Source: Nitrospirota bacterium (GTDB lineage: Bacteria > Nitrospirota > Nitrospiria > Nitrospirales > Nitrospiraceae). Taken from it: a stretch of DNA of 64,000 nucleotides. Positions 53,843-62,017 of the stretch are shown one piece after another. Position 1 is the first letter of the stretch, and the number at the start of each line of letters is the position of its first letter. Position numbers and translations under genes: made by a program. Under the pieces are notes generated by a model that did no database searches, was not told the DNA's origin, and saw nothing but the letters and a program-made list of their open reading frames with translations. Where the stretch lies: assembly GCA_004296885.1 (NCBI GenBank), contig SCVN01000002.1, positions 186,001 to 250,000 on the forward strand, written 5' to 3'.

Positions 53843-54262
53843 TCAGATGAAGAGCGTCGTTTCGGCTCCCGCCGTGAGCGAGAGAATGGCTGGAAGGCCC
53901 ATGACTTCGTCCACGTTCTTGGCTACGGCTTCCTGATCCACGCCCATATATTCCAGCCCGGCGCTGCAGGCGATCAAACGGAACTGTCCCACCAACTTGG
54001 CTTCCTTGAACATCTCGGAAATCTTCGGGACGTTTTTTTCTCTCAGCAGGCGGGCGACTTCTATTCCCTGATCCCCGTATTCCGGCGGAAAGTCCACCTG
54101 ATCGATCTGTCCCAACGCCAGCTTCTTGATCGTCCAGAAGAGCAGGACTACCGTGACGTCCTTGCCCATGGCGGCGGCGGTCAGGCCCAGCGTGGCCACC
54201 TGATGCAGCTTGTCGTAGGTGGCATTGTGGGCGAAGAGCACGAATTGAGGTTTGTTCGTCAC
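53843..54262 (-). CDS. DsrE-family protein
   Basis: 139 residues. FVLFAHNATYDKLHQVATLG, AAAMGKDVTVVLLFWTIKKL, and RLIACSAGLEYMGVDQEA with the conserved Cys. It ends in TLFI, like the paralogue at 49434 (NLFI). Single-gene unit with its own strong promoter. Likely a small oligomeric sulfur-carrier or redox protein; exact partner unknown. Confidence 0.85.
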   Translation of the reverse strand: MTNKPQFVLFAHNATYDKLHQVATLGLTAAAMGKDVTVVLLFWTIKKLALGQIDQVDFPPEYGDQGIEVARLLREKNVPKISEMFKEAKLVGQFRLIACSAGLEYMGVDQEAVAKNVDEVMGLPAILSLTAGAETTLFI

Positions 54263-54308
54263 AGGGCTCCCGGTTGCTTGGAGGGTGCAGCCTCAGGATG
54301 GCGCGCCA

Positions 54309-54337
54309 ATTATAACGTTCGGTCGGGGACGTGACAA
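54309..54337 (-). promoter_or_regulatory. strong sigma70-type promoter of the DsrE gene
   Basis: Read on the (-) strand: TTGTCA (54337-54332), 17-base spacer, TATAAT (54314-54309). Transcription would begin near 54302, 40 bases before the start at 54262. Confidence 0.75.
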
Positions 54338-54354
54338 GCAAGGCGAGGAGGCCG

Positions 54355-54744
54355 TTACTTCCGTTTCTTCACCTGGATCTTCACGCTGTTCACATAGTCC
54401 GCGATGGCGCCGTCCACTTCTTCTTTGGTCAAGCTCCGATCGTGGGTCTCGCTCTCGTCCACGAGGTATTTGTCCCCGTCTTTTTCCTGGCGGACCACGA
54501 CCGTATTCTCAGGCGTGACCTCGACCAGCATGTACCATTCCTTGCTGCCTTTTCTGATGGTGACTTCTTTCCCCAGCCCTTTCTTCGTGACCTCTATCTG
54601 GAGACCCTCTTCGCCTCCCGCCGGAGGCTGCGCCGGGTCGGTTGCGCCGGCGGGGGAGAGCCCGGAGGGGCCGAGGCAGAGCAGGATCATCAGGAAGGCA
54701 GTCAGCCGGAGAGGCTTGCTTGGGCGATGCGTGCAGCTATTCAT
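54355..54744 (-). CDS. small secreted protein of unknown function
   Basis: 129 residues from ATG 54744. The longer frame starting at 54771 would begin at about the transcription start of the promoter found upstream, so the shorter form is chosen. Signal peptide LRLTAFLMILLCLGPSGLSP; the mature part is charged (VTKKGLGKEVTIRKGSKEWY; VDESETHDRSLTKEEVDGAI) with no family motif I can name. It ends in a run of Lys/Arg. Periplasmic or exported. Confidence 0.7.
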   Translation of the reverse strand: MNSCTHRPSKPLRLTAFLMILLCLGPSGLSPAGATDPAQPPAGGEEGLQIEVTKKGLGKEVTIRKGSKEWYMLVEVTPENTVVVRQEKDGDKYLVDESETHDRSLTKEEVDGAIADYVNSVKIQVKKRK

Positions 54745-54776
54745 GCAAAGCGTCCCAGCGAGAAATTTCACCAGGG

Positions 54777-54804
54777 ATTATAGCCCGTCCGTCGGCTGCG
54801 TCAA
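54777..54804 (-). promoter_or_regulatory. strong sigma70-type promoter of the secreted-protein gene
   Basis: On the (-) strand: TTGACG (54804-54799), 16-base spacer, perfect TATAAT (54782-54777). Start of transcription near 54770, giving a ~26-nt leader. Confidence 0.75.
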
Positions 54805-54864
54805 AGGCCAAAGTAAGGGAAGCCGTCGGCGGTGATCGAGTCGCACGGGCGGTTCCGGTAGTCT

Positions 54865-54893
54865 TTGCGGCTAGCGCGGCCACGTGCTAGGAT
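54865..54893 (+). promoter_or_regulatory. candidate promoter with extended -10
   Basis: TTGCGG, 17-base spacer, TAGGAT preceded by TGC. Its start point would fall only about one base before ATG 54902, implying a leaderless or nearly leaderless mRNA. Confidence 0.4.
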
Positions 54894-54901
54894 GCGGGCG
54901 C

Positions 54902-55312
54902 ATGGAGGCACTCCTCAGTAAAGACGTGCTCGTCAGCCTGTTCGCCCTGTCGATCGTGGGTTTCGTCGGCAGTCTGATCGCGATTCCCTTCATCTTGGTT
55001 CGGCTGCCCGCCCATTACTTCGATGAGCGCCACCCGCGCCCCTGGATGGAGAACCACCATCCCATCCTACGCATGACCGGTCTCATCATTAAAAATGTGG
55101 TCGGCATGGTCTTCCTGTTGGCCGGATTTGCGATGCTGTTCCTGCCGGGACAGGGAATTCTGACTATGCTGATCGGAGTCTCGCTGATGGATTTCCCAGG
55201 CAAGCGGCGGCTGGAGCGCAAGCTGATCGGCCGTCCGGCGGTGCTCAAGACGATCAACCTGATGCGGGCCAAGTTCGACCGGCCGCCCTTGACCGTGGCC
55301 GAAGACCCGTAA
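54902..55312 (+). CDS. PGPGW-like small membrane protein
   Basis: 136 residues from ATG 54902. Two or three hydrophobic segments: VSLFALSIVGFVGSLIAIPF and VVGMVFLLAGFAMLFLPGQG. The FLPGQGILTMLIGVSLMDFP block, followed by the basic KRRLERKLIGRPAVLKTINL, matches the conserved core of PGPGW-type transmembrane proteins. Function unknown; it sits directly before polA. Confidence 0.65.
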   Translation: MEALLSKDVLVSLFALSIVGFVGSLIAIPFILVRLPAHYFDERHPRPWMENHHPILRMTGLIIKNVVGMVFLLAGFAMLFLPGQGILTMLIGVSLMDFPGKRRLERKLIGRPAVLKTINLMRAKFDRPPLTVAEDP

Positions 55313-55332
55313 GTGTCATTCACCCTCCTGTC

Positions 55333-57978
55333 ATGGCCATGCCGACCCTCTACCTCATAGACGGCAGCGCCTATATCTACCGCGCCTACTTCGGACTGCC
55401 GGCCCTGTCCAACTCCAAGGGCCTGCAGACCAACGCCATCTACGGTTTCACGACCATGCTCATGAAGATCCTGCGTGATCGCCGGCCGGACGGCCTGGCC
55501 GTGGTCTTCGACGAGAAAGGTCCGACCCAGCGGCACGAGGAGTTCAAAGAGTACAAGGCCCATCGGCCGGAGATGCAGCAGGGCATGCGGGATCAGATTC
55601 CCTACATCCACCGGGTGGTGGAAACGTTCGGGATTCCCGCCGTGCGCGCCGCCGGCTACGAGGCCGACGACCTGATCGGCACCCTCGCGCGCCAGGCCGA
55701 GGCGGCGGGCTATGAAGTCGTGATCGTCACCGGCGACAAGGACATGTTCCAGCTCCTGACGCCCGCGACGCGCATCTACGATCCGGTCAAGGACAAGTGG
55801 TTCGGCGAGGCCGAATGTCGCGAGCGGTTCGGCGTGGAGCCGGCGCGCGTGGTCGAAGTCATGGGGTTGATGGGGGATACGGCCGACAATATTCCCGGCG
55901 TGAAAGGCATCGGCGAAAAGACGGCGATGAAACTGATCGCCCAGTTCGGAACGATCGAGAACCTCCTGGCCCATCTCGACGAGGTGACAGCGGCCAAAAC
56001 CAAAACGCTCCTCACCGAACAGGCGGAGAACGCCCGCTTGAGCAAGCGGCTGGCCACGATCCAGACGGACTGTCCGGTGGACTTCGACCCGGAACGGTTC
56101 AAGGTCGTGCCGCCGCCGCCCGAGCCGTTGGTGGCCTTCTTCCGGGAGATGGAATTCCCCACGTTGCTCAAGGCCATTCAGCCGTCGGCTGCGAACGGCG
56201 CGACACCAACGGAGGTGCTGGTCGTCCAAGATGAATCGACGGCCAGGCGATTTGCGGACCGGTCCCAGCACAGCGAAGTGATCGCCTTTCACTGTATCAC
56301 GGAGGGAAACGGGGTCTCGGCCAATCTACTCGGGCTGGCCATGAGAGACGGAAACGGCCAGACCCTGTTCGCCAGCCGGCTGTTCGGACCCCTGGCCGAG
56401 TTGTTCGGGCACCGGACGTTGCTCAAGGCCGCGCACGATCTCAAGCCGGCCTTGCTGGCGCTGCTGCGAGCTGGTGTCGAGGTCCAGCCTCCCTGCTTCG
56501 ATACGATGATCGCCGCCTATCTGCTGAATCCCAATCGGCGCGGCCACAGCTTGGAAGCGGTGGCGTTGGACCTGCTGGGCACGAGGCTGGAGAGCGGGCA
56601 GACGGAACGGCAGCCTGAGCCGCCCAAGGATCTATTCGACCAACCGGATTTGATCGGCGAGGCGGAACAGGCCAAGGCCAGCGCCGCGGCCGCGGCGATA
56701 CGCCGGCTTGTGCCGGCGTTGCAAGAACGGTTAAGCGAGCAGGGGAGCCTGCGGTTGTTCACCGACGTGGAAATGCCGCTGGTGCCGGTACTGGCCGAAA
56801 TCGAACGGAACGGGTTCCGTCTGGATGTGGAGGCCTTGGCCTCGCTCAGCAAGGAACTGGAGCGTGAATTGGATCGGATGATGGCTTCCATCGCGGGCCT
56901 GGCGGGCGGCGAATTCAACGTCAATTCGCCCAAGCAGCTCGCCACGGTCCTCTTCGAGAAGCTGGGGCTCAAACCCTTGCGGAAGACCAAGACCGGCTAC
57001 TCCACGGACGAAGACACGCTCACGCAACTGGCCGCGCAGCATGAACTGCCGGCGCAAATCCTGAACTACCGCAGCCTGAGCAAGCTCAAGTCCACCTATG
57101 TGGATGCCCTGCCGGAGCTGGTGAATCCGGAAACCGGCCGTCTTCATACGTCGTTGAACCAGACGGTGGCGGCGACGGGGCGCCTGTCCTCCACTGAGCC
57201 CAACTTGCAGAACATTCCGGTGAAGGGGGAGTTTGGGCTGCGGATTCGCGAGGCCTTCATCGCCTCGCCGAGCCATACGCTGCTCTGCGCCGATTACAGC
57301 CAGATCGAGCCGCGCATCCTGGCGCATTTGTCACAGGACGAACGTTTGCTCAACGTCTTCGAGCGGGGCGAGGACATCCACATGGCGACGGCGGTCGAGA
57401 TTTTCCGTTTGCCGCCGGCGCAGATCAGCAAGGAGATGCGTCGCGCGGCCAAGAGCGTGGTGTTCGGGATCGTCTACGGCATCAGTCCCTTCGGCCTCGC
57501 GGCCAACATCGGCGTCACGCAGCAGGAAGCCAAAAAGTACATTGAGACCTACTTCGAGCGCTACGCGGGGGTCAAGGCGCTCATGGATCGAACCATCGCG
57601 GAAGCCAAGGCAAAGGGCTATACGACCACGATCCTGGGCCGCCGCCGGCCGATCCCGGAATTGCAGAGCGCCGATCCGGTCCAGCGAGGCTTCGGCGAGC
57701 GGATGGCGGTCAACAGCCCCATCCAGGGCTCGGCGGCGGACTTGATCAAGCTGGCGATGATCGCAGTCAGCCGCAAGCTCAAGGCCGAGCTGCCCAAGAC
57801 CAGGATGATCCTGCAGGTCCACGACGAGTTGATCTTCGAGACGCCGGAGAAAGAGTTGGAGAAAGCCAAGCACCTGGTGCAGTCGGAAATGGTCGCCGCC
57901 GGTCCGCGCCTGGGCCTCTCCGTGCCGCTGAAGGTGGATTTGGGGGTGGGAAATAATTGGAGAGCGGCGCATCCGTAA
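55333..57978 (+). CDS. polA: DNA polymerase I
   Basis: 881 residues. The 5' nuclease domain (1-~290) has VIVTGDKDMFQLLTP and GVKGIGEKTAMKLIAQFG. The polymerase domain holds motif A LLCADYSQIEPRILAHLS (~650), the O-helix RRAAKSVVFGIVYGIS and motif C LQVHDELIFE. The middle 3'-5' exonuclease-like domain seems inactive: the region expected to read DTE is FHCITEGNG, and the Y-x3-D motif is missing. So gap filling and primer removal are expected, but not proofreading. Start 55333 (MAMPTLYLIDGSAYIYRAYF) is natural. Confidence 0.95.
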   Translation: MAMPTLYLIDGSAYIYRAYFGLPALSNSKGLQTNAIYGFTTMLMKILRDRRPDGLAVVFDEKGPTQRHEEFKEYKAHRPEMQQGMRDQIPYIHRVVETFGIPAVRAAGYEADDLIGTLARQAEAAGYEVVIVTGDKDMFQLLTPATRIYDPVKDKWFGEAECRERFGVEPARVVEVMGLMGDTADNIPGVKGIGEKTAMKLIAQFGTIENLLAHLDEVTAAKTKTLLTEQAENARLSKRLATIQTDCPVDFDPERFKVVPPPPEPLVAFFREMEFPTLLKAIQPSAANGATPTEVLVVQDESTARRFADRSQHSEVIAFHCITEGNGVSANLLGLAMRDGNGQTLFASRLFGPLAELFGHRTLLKAAHDLKPALLALLRAGVEVQPPCFDTMIAAYLLNPNRRGHSLEAVALDLLGTRLESGQTERQPEPPKDLFDQPDLIGEAEQAKASAAAAAIRRLVPALQERLSEQGSLRLFTDVEMPLVPVLAEIERNGFRLDVEALASLSKELERELDRMMASIAGLAGGEFNVNSPKQLATVLFEKLGLKPLRKTKTGYSTDEDTLTQLAAQHELPAQILNYRSLSKLKSTYVDALPELVNPETGRLHTSLNQTVAATGRLSSTEPNLQNIPVKGEFGLRIREAFIASPSHTLLCADYSQIEPRILAHLSQDERLLNVFERGEDIHMATAVEIFRLPPAQISKEMRRAAKSVVFGIVYGISPFGLAANIGVTQQEAKKYIETYFERYAGVKALMDRTIAEAKAKGYTTTILGRRRPIPELQSADPVQRGFGERMAVNSPIQGSAADLIKLAMIAVSRKLKAELPKTRMILQVHDELIFETPEKELEKAKHLVQSEMVAAGPRLGLSVPLKVDLGVGNNWRAAHP

Positions 57979-57996
57979 GGATCGGGGAGAGCTTCG

Positions 57997-58281
57997 ATGG
58001 GGCTCATCTTTGAATGGGACGAGAAGAAGGCGCGACGCAACCTCAGTAAGCACGCAGTATCTTTTGAGGAAGCAAGCACCGTGTTCGGTGATGTATTGTC
58101 ATTGACGGTTCCGGACCTGATCCATTCGACGGAGGAGGACCGATTTGTTATCATTGGGCGGTCGGATCGTGGACGGTTACTGGTCGTTGTTCACACGGAA
58201 CGAACCGAATGCCTTCGCATTATCAGCGCCAGAACGGCGACGCTACGTGAACGGAGGAGCTATGAAGAAGGACATGCTTGA
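57997..58281 (+). CDS. brnT: BrnT-family toxin
   Basis: 94 residues; SD GGGGAGAG. FEWDEKKARRNLSKHAVSFE and EASTVFGDVLSLTVPD, then RLLVVVHTERTECLRIISAR, match BrnT, a RelE-like RNase toxin. Its end overlaps the next gene by 20 bases, as usual in brnTA operons. It sits right after polA. Confidence 0.85.
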   Translation: MGLIFEWDEKKARRNLSKHAVSFEEASTVFGDVLSLTVPDLIHSTEEDRFVIIGRSDRGRLLVVVHTERTECLRIISARTATLRERRSYEEGHA

Positions 58282-58459
58282 CGAATACGATTTCAGTAAA
58301 GGAATACGCGGCAAGTATGCCAAGCGTTATGCACAGGGCAGCAACGTGGTTGTGCTGGCGCCGGATGTAGCGAAAAGATTTTCTGATTCTGCCTCTGTCA
58401 ACCGAGCATTGAGGACGCTGATGAAAACTGTTCGGCGGACCAAGAAAGTATCGGCCTGA
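58262..58459 (+). CDS. brnA: BrnA-like antitoxin
   Basis: 65 residues from ATG 58262 (SD GGAGGAG). DMLDEYDFSKGIRGKYAKRY is typical of the N-terminus of BrnA-like antitoxins, and the C-terminal VNRALRTLMKTVRRTKKVSA could bind DNA. It would neutralise the overlapping BrnT and repress the operon. Confidence 0.72.
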   Translation: MKKDMLDEYDFSKGIRGKYAKRYAQGSNVVVLAPDVAKRFSDSASVNRALRTLMKTVRRTKKVSA

Positions 58460-58465
58460 GTTGTG

Positions 58466-58660
58466 ATGTCACCGCGGTTGACCGTCAAGAAACAAGCGCT
58501 CAATTTGACCGAACATTTGCCTGAAAAGACCACCTGGGATGACATCCTGCACGCGGTTTATATCAGAAAGAAGATCGGACAGGGACTTGAAGCTGCTGAT
58601 GTGGGGAAGGTCACATCCCACGATGAAATCAAAAGGCGGTTTCTCCGAGGATCTGTCTAG
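58466..58660 (+). CDS. small antitoxin-like ORF without visible toxin
   Basis: 64 residues from ATG 58466. LTEHLPEKTTWDDILHAVYI and RKKIGQGLEAADVGKVTSHD, ending EIKRRFL, resemble small RelB/ParD-type antitoxins. No ParE or RelE toxin follows in any frame; the next 260 bp hold none. It may be a leftover of another module or part of a three-gene brn operon. Confidence 0.55.
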   Translation: MSPRLTVKKQALNLTEHLPEKTTWDDILHAVYIRKKIGQGLEAADVGKVTSHDEIKRRFLRGSV

Positions 58661-58764
58661 GTCAGCCTATCCCTATCTTCTCCGAGCTCGCGAACTTTCA
58701 AATCAACAAGAAGCTGGGTGCAGCAGAGCCAATCGCTCCCGTGTCTCTCGGCGCGACCCTTTCG

Positions 58765-58838
58765 GGCTTTGCCGAGCGGAAGCCTTCGGAAATTCCCTTG
58801 CGGACTGGTCAGTTTCCGCTTTCCTTCTCGGCAAAGCC
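58765..58838. repeat. 12-bp perfect inverted repeat
   Basis: GGCTTTGCCGAG (58765-58776) and CTCGGCAAAGCC (58827-58838), 50 bases apart, within the 264-bp stretch between the antitoxin-like ORF and the frameshifted gene. No transposase was seen. The arms could fold as an RNA hairpin or mark a small mobile remnant. Confidence 0.5.
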
Positions 58839-58924
58839 TCGGTGGGTGCCCCGCTCCTCCGCAAAGATCGTTCTGGCCCTGCCGAAGCCAGCGAGTCCGT
58901 ATGTGAAAGATATGGAGGCATTGC

Positions 58925-59589
58925 ATGGGAGTGCTTACCCCTGACACTGCCGATGATCTGATCAGCAGGGTTAGTGAAAACATTAGATCAAGCGTCGAAT
59001 CAGGGGAAACCTCATTTTCTAGCGAAGCCACGTTCAGATTTTTGTTTGCCTGGAAATTGGGTCTCGAATTGAAATTTACGGAAACTTACAGGTTTGATTT
59101 TGAGTGGAACGCATACTCCGAATTGGACAGTGAGGACACCTTCCTGGATTTACTTGTGTACACTGATCCGAGCTTCAGATTGCCTTGGAATTTAAGCTGC
59201 CTAAATCCTCTGGCTCTTATAGAACAAACTCGACACAAACACGCGCAAAAATCTGTCGTGATATATCCCGTTTAAGTTACTTTGTGCAGAAAGGACATAA
59301 TTCAGTCCGTCTAGCCTACTTTCTTTGTGCAACTGACGAAAGTTCCTACCTTACCGAGGGGCGTAAGAGCACAAATGTTCAATACAAAACGTATCAGCAA
59401 TGCATGTATGCCCCTGGTTTCGTTGTGCCTAAAGGTGAGCCTCCGAATGGGATCGCGCGAGAGTTGCCATTTCCCAAGCACGAGGTGCGATTCGAATGGC
59501 TAGGGGTTAAAAGCAAGAAAGCTTCTGGTGACTATTTAGGTCCCGTGGGACGGTTCGCATGGTTGAAACCTATCAGGATCAGTGCATGA
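58925..59589 (+). pseudogene. frameshifted PD-(D/E)XK nuclease-like gene
   Basis: Two overlapping frames make one protein of ~220 residues. The first (SD GGAGG, ATG 58925) covers RVSENIRSSVESGETSFSSE to FLDLLVYTDPSFR. A -1 shift within 59164-59184 leads to IALEFKLPKSSGSY and QTRAKICRDISRLSYFVQKG. The Asp of FLDLLVYTD and the LEFK motif would form a PD-(D/E)XK active site, and the break lies between them. No slippery heptamer is visible at the site. The DNA is clearly richer in A/T than its surroundings, suggesting recent transfer. It may be a real mutation or a sequencing error. Confidence 0.5.
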
Positions 59590-59611
59590 GGATTACCAAA
59601 AGAATCCAATT

Positions 59612-59722
59612 CTATAGGGTGATTGATGGACGGTATAGGTCTCGAAAGATTTTCTTGGTATTGAAGAGCAAACAACTCATCTGAATATAAGCGGCGTGGC
59701 CGTGGAGATCATCGCGTTGGTT
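59612..59722 (-). pseudogene. decayed C-terminal copy of the small HAAY protein
   Basis: On the (-) strand, NQRDDLHGHAAYIQMSCLLF then NTKKIFRDLYRPS aligns with NPREHLYGHAAYTRLTNLLF and NTTEIVQALYPAH of the intact protein at 60315-60494. The N-terminal half with its Cys residues is gone and no start is visible. It lies after the secreted-protein gene, so the two copies flank that gene. Confidence 0.55.
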
Positions 59723-59775
59723 GGGCAGGTAGGACGACGAAAAAGAGGTAGGCTTCGTTTCTCCCTCAGTCCCAC

Positions 59776-60303
59776 TCACTCCGCCAGCATCGTATACACC
59801 GCCTGCATCTCTTTGATGGTGGGGCGGGAGAGTTTGCCGCGGGCTTGGGCAATGACCTGCTTGGATTCCGCCCGCGTCTCTCCTCCGTACACGGCGATGA
59901 AGAACTGGCTGTAGGGCCGGCCGTTGACCTGATAGAGGACGGCGCCCATGTCCGGACATTGATGTCCGGCGAAGACCTTGCGGTCCGGAAAGAGCTTTTG
60001 TAGCTGCGCTCGCTGCTTCTCGATCTTCGTGGAAAACTCGCCCCCGTCGCACTCGTCGCCGCCAGGCTCGAACTTCGGAAAGGTCTTGAGGATCACAGCC
60101 TGGAAGGGGCGGGTCTTGTAGTCTTTATTCGGTTCGAGCTTGTCGGGGAGCTGAAACGCCAACTCATAGGGCGCGAAGGTTTTCGCGGCGCTCGTGCAGG
60201 GCTTGGCCGGATCGGGGCAGACCGCCACTTGCTCCTGGGCCTGGGCCATCGCGCCTAAGAACGTCGGGAATGCCAGAACGATGGAGAGCAGGCGGAGCCG
60301 CAT
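59776..60303 (-). CDS. secreted protein of unknown function
   Basis: 175 residues from ATG 60303, with GGAAGG upstream. Signal peptide LRLLSIVLAFPTFLGAMAQA, then a Cys-bearing mature protein (VCPDPAKPCTSA; GGDECDGGEFS; GHQCPDMGAVLY). YSQFFIAVYGGETRAESKQV and a helical end follow. No family recognised. It is preceded at 11 bp by the small HAAY gene, so they form an operon. Confidence 0.75.
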   Translation of the reverse strand: MRLRLLSIVLAFPTFLGAMAQAQEQVAVCPDPAKPCTSAAKTFAPYELAFQLPDKLEPNKDYKTRPFQAVILKTFPKFEPGGDECDGGEFSTKIEKQRAQLQKLFPDRKVFAGHQCPDMGAVLYQVNGRPYSQFFIAVYGGETRAESKQVIAQARGKLSRPTIKEMQAVYTMLAE

Positions 60304-60314
60304 GGTGCCTTCCG

Positions 60315-60494
60315 TCAATGGGCCGGATACAGAGCTTGCACGATCTCTGTCGTATTGAACAGCAGATTCGTCAGGCGTGTATAGGCCGCATGGCCGTAGA
60401 GGTGCTCGCGCGGGTTGGTCGAGCCGGTCGCATCCTTGTAATCCACCAACAGGCACCGTCCGTCGTTGGCGCAGCGGATGCTCTTGCAGGCCAT
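60315..60494 (-). CDS. small cysteine-containing protein (HAAY motif)
   Basis: 59 residues from ATG at 60494, just below common gene-finder limits. MACKSIRCANDGRCLLVDYK carries three Cys; NPREHLYGHAAYTRLTNLLF follows. It lies 11 bp before the secreted-protein gene and is repeated in decayed form after it (59612-59722). No family known to me. The conserved GHAAY block in both copies argues that it is a real protein. Confidence 0.6.
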   Translation of the reverse strand: MACKSIRCANDGRCLLVDYKDATGSTNPREHLYGHAAYTRLTNLLFNTTEIVQALYPAH

Positions 60495-60594
60495 TCCACT
60501 CAGCGTTCAAACCCCTCATAGAATTGGGAGGTCTCCCGGTCGGACGAACCGGTGAGCACTTCAGTCAGGGGGAGGGGATGCCGATACAAGACGT

Positions 60595-61149
60595 ATGGAG
60601 TCGACGGCTTCTCATTCTCAGATTGTGGATCTCTTGGAAGCCACTCCGCTCTTTGCCGACCTGAGCCGGGCGGAGATCGTTCACGTGGCTTCCGTGTGCC
60701 GTCTCGTCGAAGGGCCGGCTGGGGAACGGCTGCTCTGGGAAGGGGAACCGGTCCACAAGCTGTATGTTCTCCAATGCGGGGATGCGTCGGTGCTCAAAGC
60801 CGATGACGCCGGTCAGCAGGTCGTGATTTCCTCTGTCGGCAAGGGCGCCGTGGTCGGGGAGATGTCGTTGCTCGACAATTCCAGCGCATCGGCAACCGTG
60901 GTCACCCAAACGCCGTTTCGTGCGCTGGAGCTGGATCGGGCTGCCTTTCTGCAAGTGATGGAAACCTACCCTGCGTTAGGCTTCAAGGTGTGGCGCAAGT
61001 TCGCCCGGATCACCAGTCTGCGTTTACGGATGGCGTCGGGCCTGTTGACCGAATACATGGCCCCTCCGTGCCAGGACCTCGGCCTCTCCGCTCAAGTCAC
61101 GGATTCGCCGGTGCTCGGTGCAACAGCCACACGCTCTCCGTTGTCTTGA
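60595..61149 (+). CDS. cyclic-nucleotide-binding domain protein without HTH
   Basis: 184 residues. LLEATPLFADLSRAEIVHVA opens the cNMP domain; GERLLWEGEPVHKLYVLQCG, GKGAVVGEMSLLDNSSASAT (the phosphate-binding cassette, although the usual R is replaced by S) and VMETYPALGFKVWRKFARI complete it. The last ~30 residues lack a Crp-type DNA-binding domain. It may bind a ligand other than cAMP and act by protein contact. Confidence 0.75.
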   Translation: MESTASHSQIVDLLEATPLFADLSRAEIVHVASVCRLVEGPAGERLLWEGEPVHKLYVLQCGDASVLKADDAGQQVVISSVGKGAVVGEMSLLDNSSASATVVTQTPFRALELDRAAFLQVMETYPALGFKVWRKFARITSLRLRMASGLLTEYMAPPCQDLGLSAQVTDSPVLGATATRSPLS

Positions 61150-61231
61150 ACCACATCGCATAGGTCCGCATATATAGGCCGTGTGGCCTGAGGCCCGGCC
61201 CCACCGGGCGGTCGAACCGGTCGTCCCTTCT

Positions 61232-62017
61232 TTAGAATCCCACCGACAGGCCGATGGTGCCTGTGAGCGCCGACCGATCAGCCGGGCCGTAGAACTCCGT
61301 CCCGATCCCTCCGTCCAGCACGATGCGGGGCGTCAGTTGGTGGCGCAAGCCGATTTCGACCCCCGTGTTGTTGCGCTGGCCGACGAGGTCCGACTGTCTG
61401 GTGTAGACATCCACGATCAGGGTGTCCTGAAACCGGTCCGGGTACCCGAGGGGGTAGCTCACGGCTGCCACGGCCCGATAGGCTCCGCTTCGTTCCTGCC
61501 CTTGCGGCGTCCCGACGAAGGTATAGCCGGCGTTGAGGTGGACTCGCGCCCGCCCATAGGAGCGGGTGAGGATGCCGGTCACTTCGGTGCCCACCCCCTT
61601 CGAATCCAGACCCGTCGGCAGCTCCGCCCCTATGCGCATGGCGAAGGCGGGGAGGTCGAGCGTTTCCTGATTGAAGTTGTACAGCACCCCCAGGTGCAGG
61701 TTTCCCGACTTGTTCGGGCCCACAAGCGTATGCGGGTCCGTATAGACGTCGCCCTGGATTTCGATCTGCGTGTTGGCGAAGGCGCCGTAGATAATCTGGG
61801 GTTGGTACGTCACGCGCGTCTTGCCTTCCCGCCGGTCGTTGACGCGCACGCCGCTTTCAAGGCCGATCTCGCCCTCGGCAACGGCGTAGGCGTCTTCCAT
61901 CTGGATCGGGCGATTCGGGTCCAGATTGTCATGATCCAGGGCCCAGGCCGATCCTTCCAGGAGGGCAAAGACGATCAGCATTTGGAGGGTGGTCCGCTTC
62001 ATGGCCCCATTCCTCAT
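61232..62017 (-). CDS. outer-membrane beta-barrel protein
   Basis: 261 residues (alternative start 62002, 256 residues). Signal peptide LQMLIVFALLEGSAWA. Alternating strands such as GEIGLESGVRVNDRREGKTR, LHLGVLYNFNQETLDLPAF and TGTIGLSVGF end in a C-terminal Phe, typical of Gram-negative barrels and like MetA-type transporters. The start overlaps the lipoprotein stop by four bases. It is last in the leftward operon. Confidence 0.78.
   Translation of the reverse strand: MRNGAMKRTTLQMLIVFALLEGSAWALDHDNLDPNRPIQMEDAYAVAEGEIGLESGVRVNDRREGKTRVTYQPQIIYGAFANTQIEIQGDVYTDPHTLVGPNKSGNLHLGVLYNFNQETLDLPAFAMRIGAELPTGLDSKGVGTEVTGILTRSYGRARVHLNAGYTFVGTPQGQERSGAYRAVAAVSYPLGYPDRFQDTLIVDVYTRQSDLVGQRNNTGVEIGLRHQLTPRIVLDGGIGTEFYGPADRSALTGTIGLSVGF

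Noticed and set aside
58741-58944. 67-codon open frame before the frameshifted gene
   Set aside because: No SD, no family motif, and it overlaps an inverted repeat and the next start.
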